From: Streptomyces longhuiensis | GTDB taxonomy: Bacteria > Actinomycetota > Actinomycetes > Streptomycetales > Streptomycetaceae | Direction of reading: 5' to 3' | Length of the DNA: 64,000 nucleotides | NCBI RefSeq assembly: GCF_020616555.1 | Contig: NZ_CP085173.1 | Coordinates: 3,607,501-3,671,500 of the forward strand | In this document: in pieces, positions 62,737 to 64,000 of the stretch | Position numbering within the stretch: the first letter of the stretch is position 1 | How the letters are laid out: each line of letters begins with the position of its first letter | Program-made: the position numbers and the translations under genes | The notes under the pieces: generated by a model | Databases searched by the model: none | What the model was told of the DNA's origin: nothing | Seen by the model: the letters and a program-made list of their open reading frames with translations, nothing else

Positions 62737-64000
62737 TCAGGCCTCGTTCTTGTCCTCGGCCTCGGCGGAGGCGTCCGCCTCGACGGTCTCGCCGGCGGCG
62801 GCCGACTCGTCCTCGTCGTCCTCGAGGTCGACGATCTCGCCGTTCGTGTCCTTGACCGTGGCGGCCTCGACGACGACCGCGAGGGCCTTGCCGCGGGCGA
62901 CCTCGCCGACCAGCATCGGGACCTGGCCGCCTTCGACGACGGCCTGGGCGAACTGGTCGGGGGACATGCCGGAGGACTGCGCGCGCCGCATGAGGTGCTC
63001 GGTGAGCTCCTCCTGGTTGACGTTCAGCTTCTCCTTGTTGACGAGCTCGTCGAGGACGAACTGCGTCTTGATGCCCTTGACGGCCTGCTCGGCGGTCTCG
63101 GCGTCGAACTCCTCGACCGTCTTGCCCTGGATCTCGAGGTACTTCTCGAGGTCGAGGCCCATCTGGCCGAGCTGGTGGTGCTCGAGGTTGTGCTTGCGGG
63201 TCTTGACCTCGTCCTCGAGCAGCTTCTCGGGAACGGGGACCTCGACCAGCTCGAGCAGCTTCTCCAGGACGCGCTCCTGGGCCTGCGTGGCCTGGTCGTA
63301 CTGCTTCATGTTCTCGAGGCGCTTGCGGCTGTCGGCCTTCAGCTCGTCGAGGGTGTCGAACTCGGAGGCGAGCTGCGCGAACTCGTCGTCCAGGGACGGC
63401 AGTTCACGGGCGGCGACCTGGGTGACCTTGACGGTGACCTCGGCCTCCTTGCCCTCGGCGGAGCCGCCCTTGAGCTCGGAGGTGAAGGTGGCCTCGCCAC
63501 CGGCCTCCAGGCCCTTCACGGCCTCGTCGATGCCCTCGAGGAGCTCGCCCGAGCCGATCGTGTACGAGACGCCGGAGGCAACGCCGTCCTCGAGCACCTC
63601 GCCGTCGACCTTGGCCTCGAGGTCGATCGTGACGACGTCGCCGTCCTCGGCGGCCCGCTCGACCGGGGAGGTGGAGGCGAAGCGCTCACGGAGCTGCTCC
63701 ACCGACTTGTCCACGTCCTCGTCGCTGACCTCGATGGCGTCGACCTCGACCTCGATGCCGGAGTAGTCCGGGATCTCGATCTCGGGACGGACGTCGACCT
63801 CGGCGGTGAAGTTCAGCGTCTCGCCGTCCTTCAGCTCCGTGATGTCGACCTCGGGCTGGCCCAGCACGTTGAGCTCGGCCTCGTTGACCGCTTCGGTGTA
63901 GAACTTCGGAAGCGCGTCGTTGACGGCCTCCTCAAGCACAGCACCGCGGCCGAACCGCTGGTCGATGACGCGGGCAGGGATCTTGCCCTTGCGGAAGCCC
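62737..64000 (-). CDS. tig: Trigger factor (N-terminus beyond window)
   Basis: Trigger factor is the ribosome-bound chaperone with peptidyl-prolyl isomerase activity. The visible 420 residues start in the ribosome-binding domain: [17 protein letters not shown] carries the GFRxGxxP signature that docks on L23. The isomerase domain ([20 protein letters not shown]) and the helical C-terminal domain follow, ending in a Glu/Asp/Ala-rich tail. The frame is open to the window edge, so the start lies past 64000. A terminator follows it, so clpP1-clpP2 is a separate unit. Confidence 0.97.
   Translation of the reverse strand, partial: GFRKGKIPARVIDQRFGRGAVLEEAVNDALPKFYTEAVNEAELNVLGQPEVDITELKDGETLNFTAEVDVRPEIEIPDYSGIEVEVDAIEVSDEDVDKSVEQLRERFASTSPVERAAEDGDVVTIDLEAKVDGEVLEDGVASGVSYTIGSGELLEGIDEAVKGLEAGGEATFTSELKGGSAEGKEAEVTVKVTQVAARELPSLDDEFAQLASEFDTLDELKADSRKRLENMKQYDQATQAQERVLEKLLELVEVPVPEKLLEDEVKTRKHNLEHHQLGQMGLDLEKYLEIQGKTVEEFDAETAEQAVKGIKTQFVLDELVNKEKLNVNQEELTEHLMRRAQSSGMSPDQFAQAVVEGGQVPMLVGEVARGKALAVVVEAATVKDTNGEIVDLEDDEDESAAAGETVEADASAEAEDKNEA

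Overview
The window is a 64 kb piece of a Streptomyces-type chromosome. The evidence is the very high G+C with G/C-biased third codon positions, GTG/TTG starts, a rare leucine TTA codon confined to one gene, and a gene order (comEA-comEC, leuS, nadD-LCP-rsfS, proA/proB, obg-rpmA-rplU, rne, mreBCD-pbp2-rodA, ndk, folC, valS, clpX-clpP2-clpP1, tig) known to me from the Streptomyces core. The species cannot be told from the sequence. Most genes lie on the minus strand; both ends cut a gene (a YceI-like protein at the left, trigger factor at the right).

Layout. 0-10 kb: YceI-like protein, DNA-uptake genes comEC/comEA, a DegV lipid-binding protein, a membrane-anchored helical protein, and leuS with an attenuator encoding a Leu-Leu-Leu leader peptide. 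10-13.2 kb (plus): a haem-type membrane protein coupled to a NuoF-like/ferredoxin fusion. 13.2-14.3 kb: two identical tRNA-Ala(GGC) genes around two small zinc-ribbon proteins. 14.3-18.6 kb: phosphatase, rsfS, an LCP-like cell-wall protein, nadD and two 54-residue membrane proteins. 18.6-24.7 kb: M48 peptidase, two related single-span membrane proteins, proA, a small unknown protein and proB. 25-27 kb (plus): a TagF-like glycerophosphotransferase. 27-36 kb: obg, L27, L21, a secreted phospholipase-D-like protein, RNase E/G. 35-43.3 kb: a radical-SAM pair (TIGR03936 / TIGR03960 type) split by a Trp/Arg-rich repeat protein and a phospholipase C. 43-51 kb: CYTH/CHAD protein and the mre wall-synthesis operon. 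51-58.5 kb: ndk, DUF4233, folC, an inserted second MreB-like gene, valS. 58.6-64 kb: a PGPYGQ-rich membrane protein, clpX, clpP2, clpP1 with a ClgR box, and tig.

Themes. Wall growth and sporulation recur (mreBCD, pbp2, rodA, a second MreB, LCP-like transferase, TagF-like enzyme), beside translation and proteostasis (leuS, valS, L21, L27, Obg, RsfS, RNase E, ClpXP, Tig). At least nine transcription units appear to start at or next to their start codon: a TAnnnT -10 hexamer lies 6 or 7 bases before it. Strong inverted repeats mark most convergent gene ends. The least explained items are the Trp/Arg-rich repeat protein at 36.3-38.0 kb, the electron-transfer pair at 10-13 kb, and the leuS leader. 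No CRISPR array, prophage, insertion sequence or biosynthetic cluster was seen.
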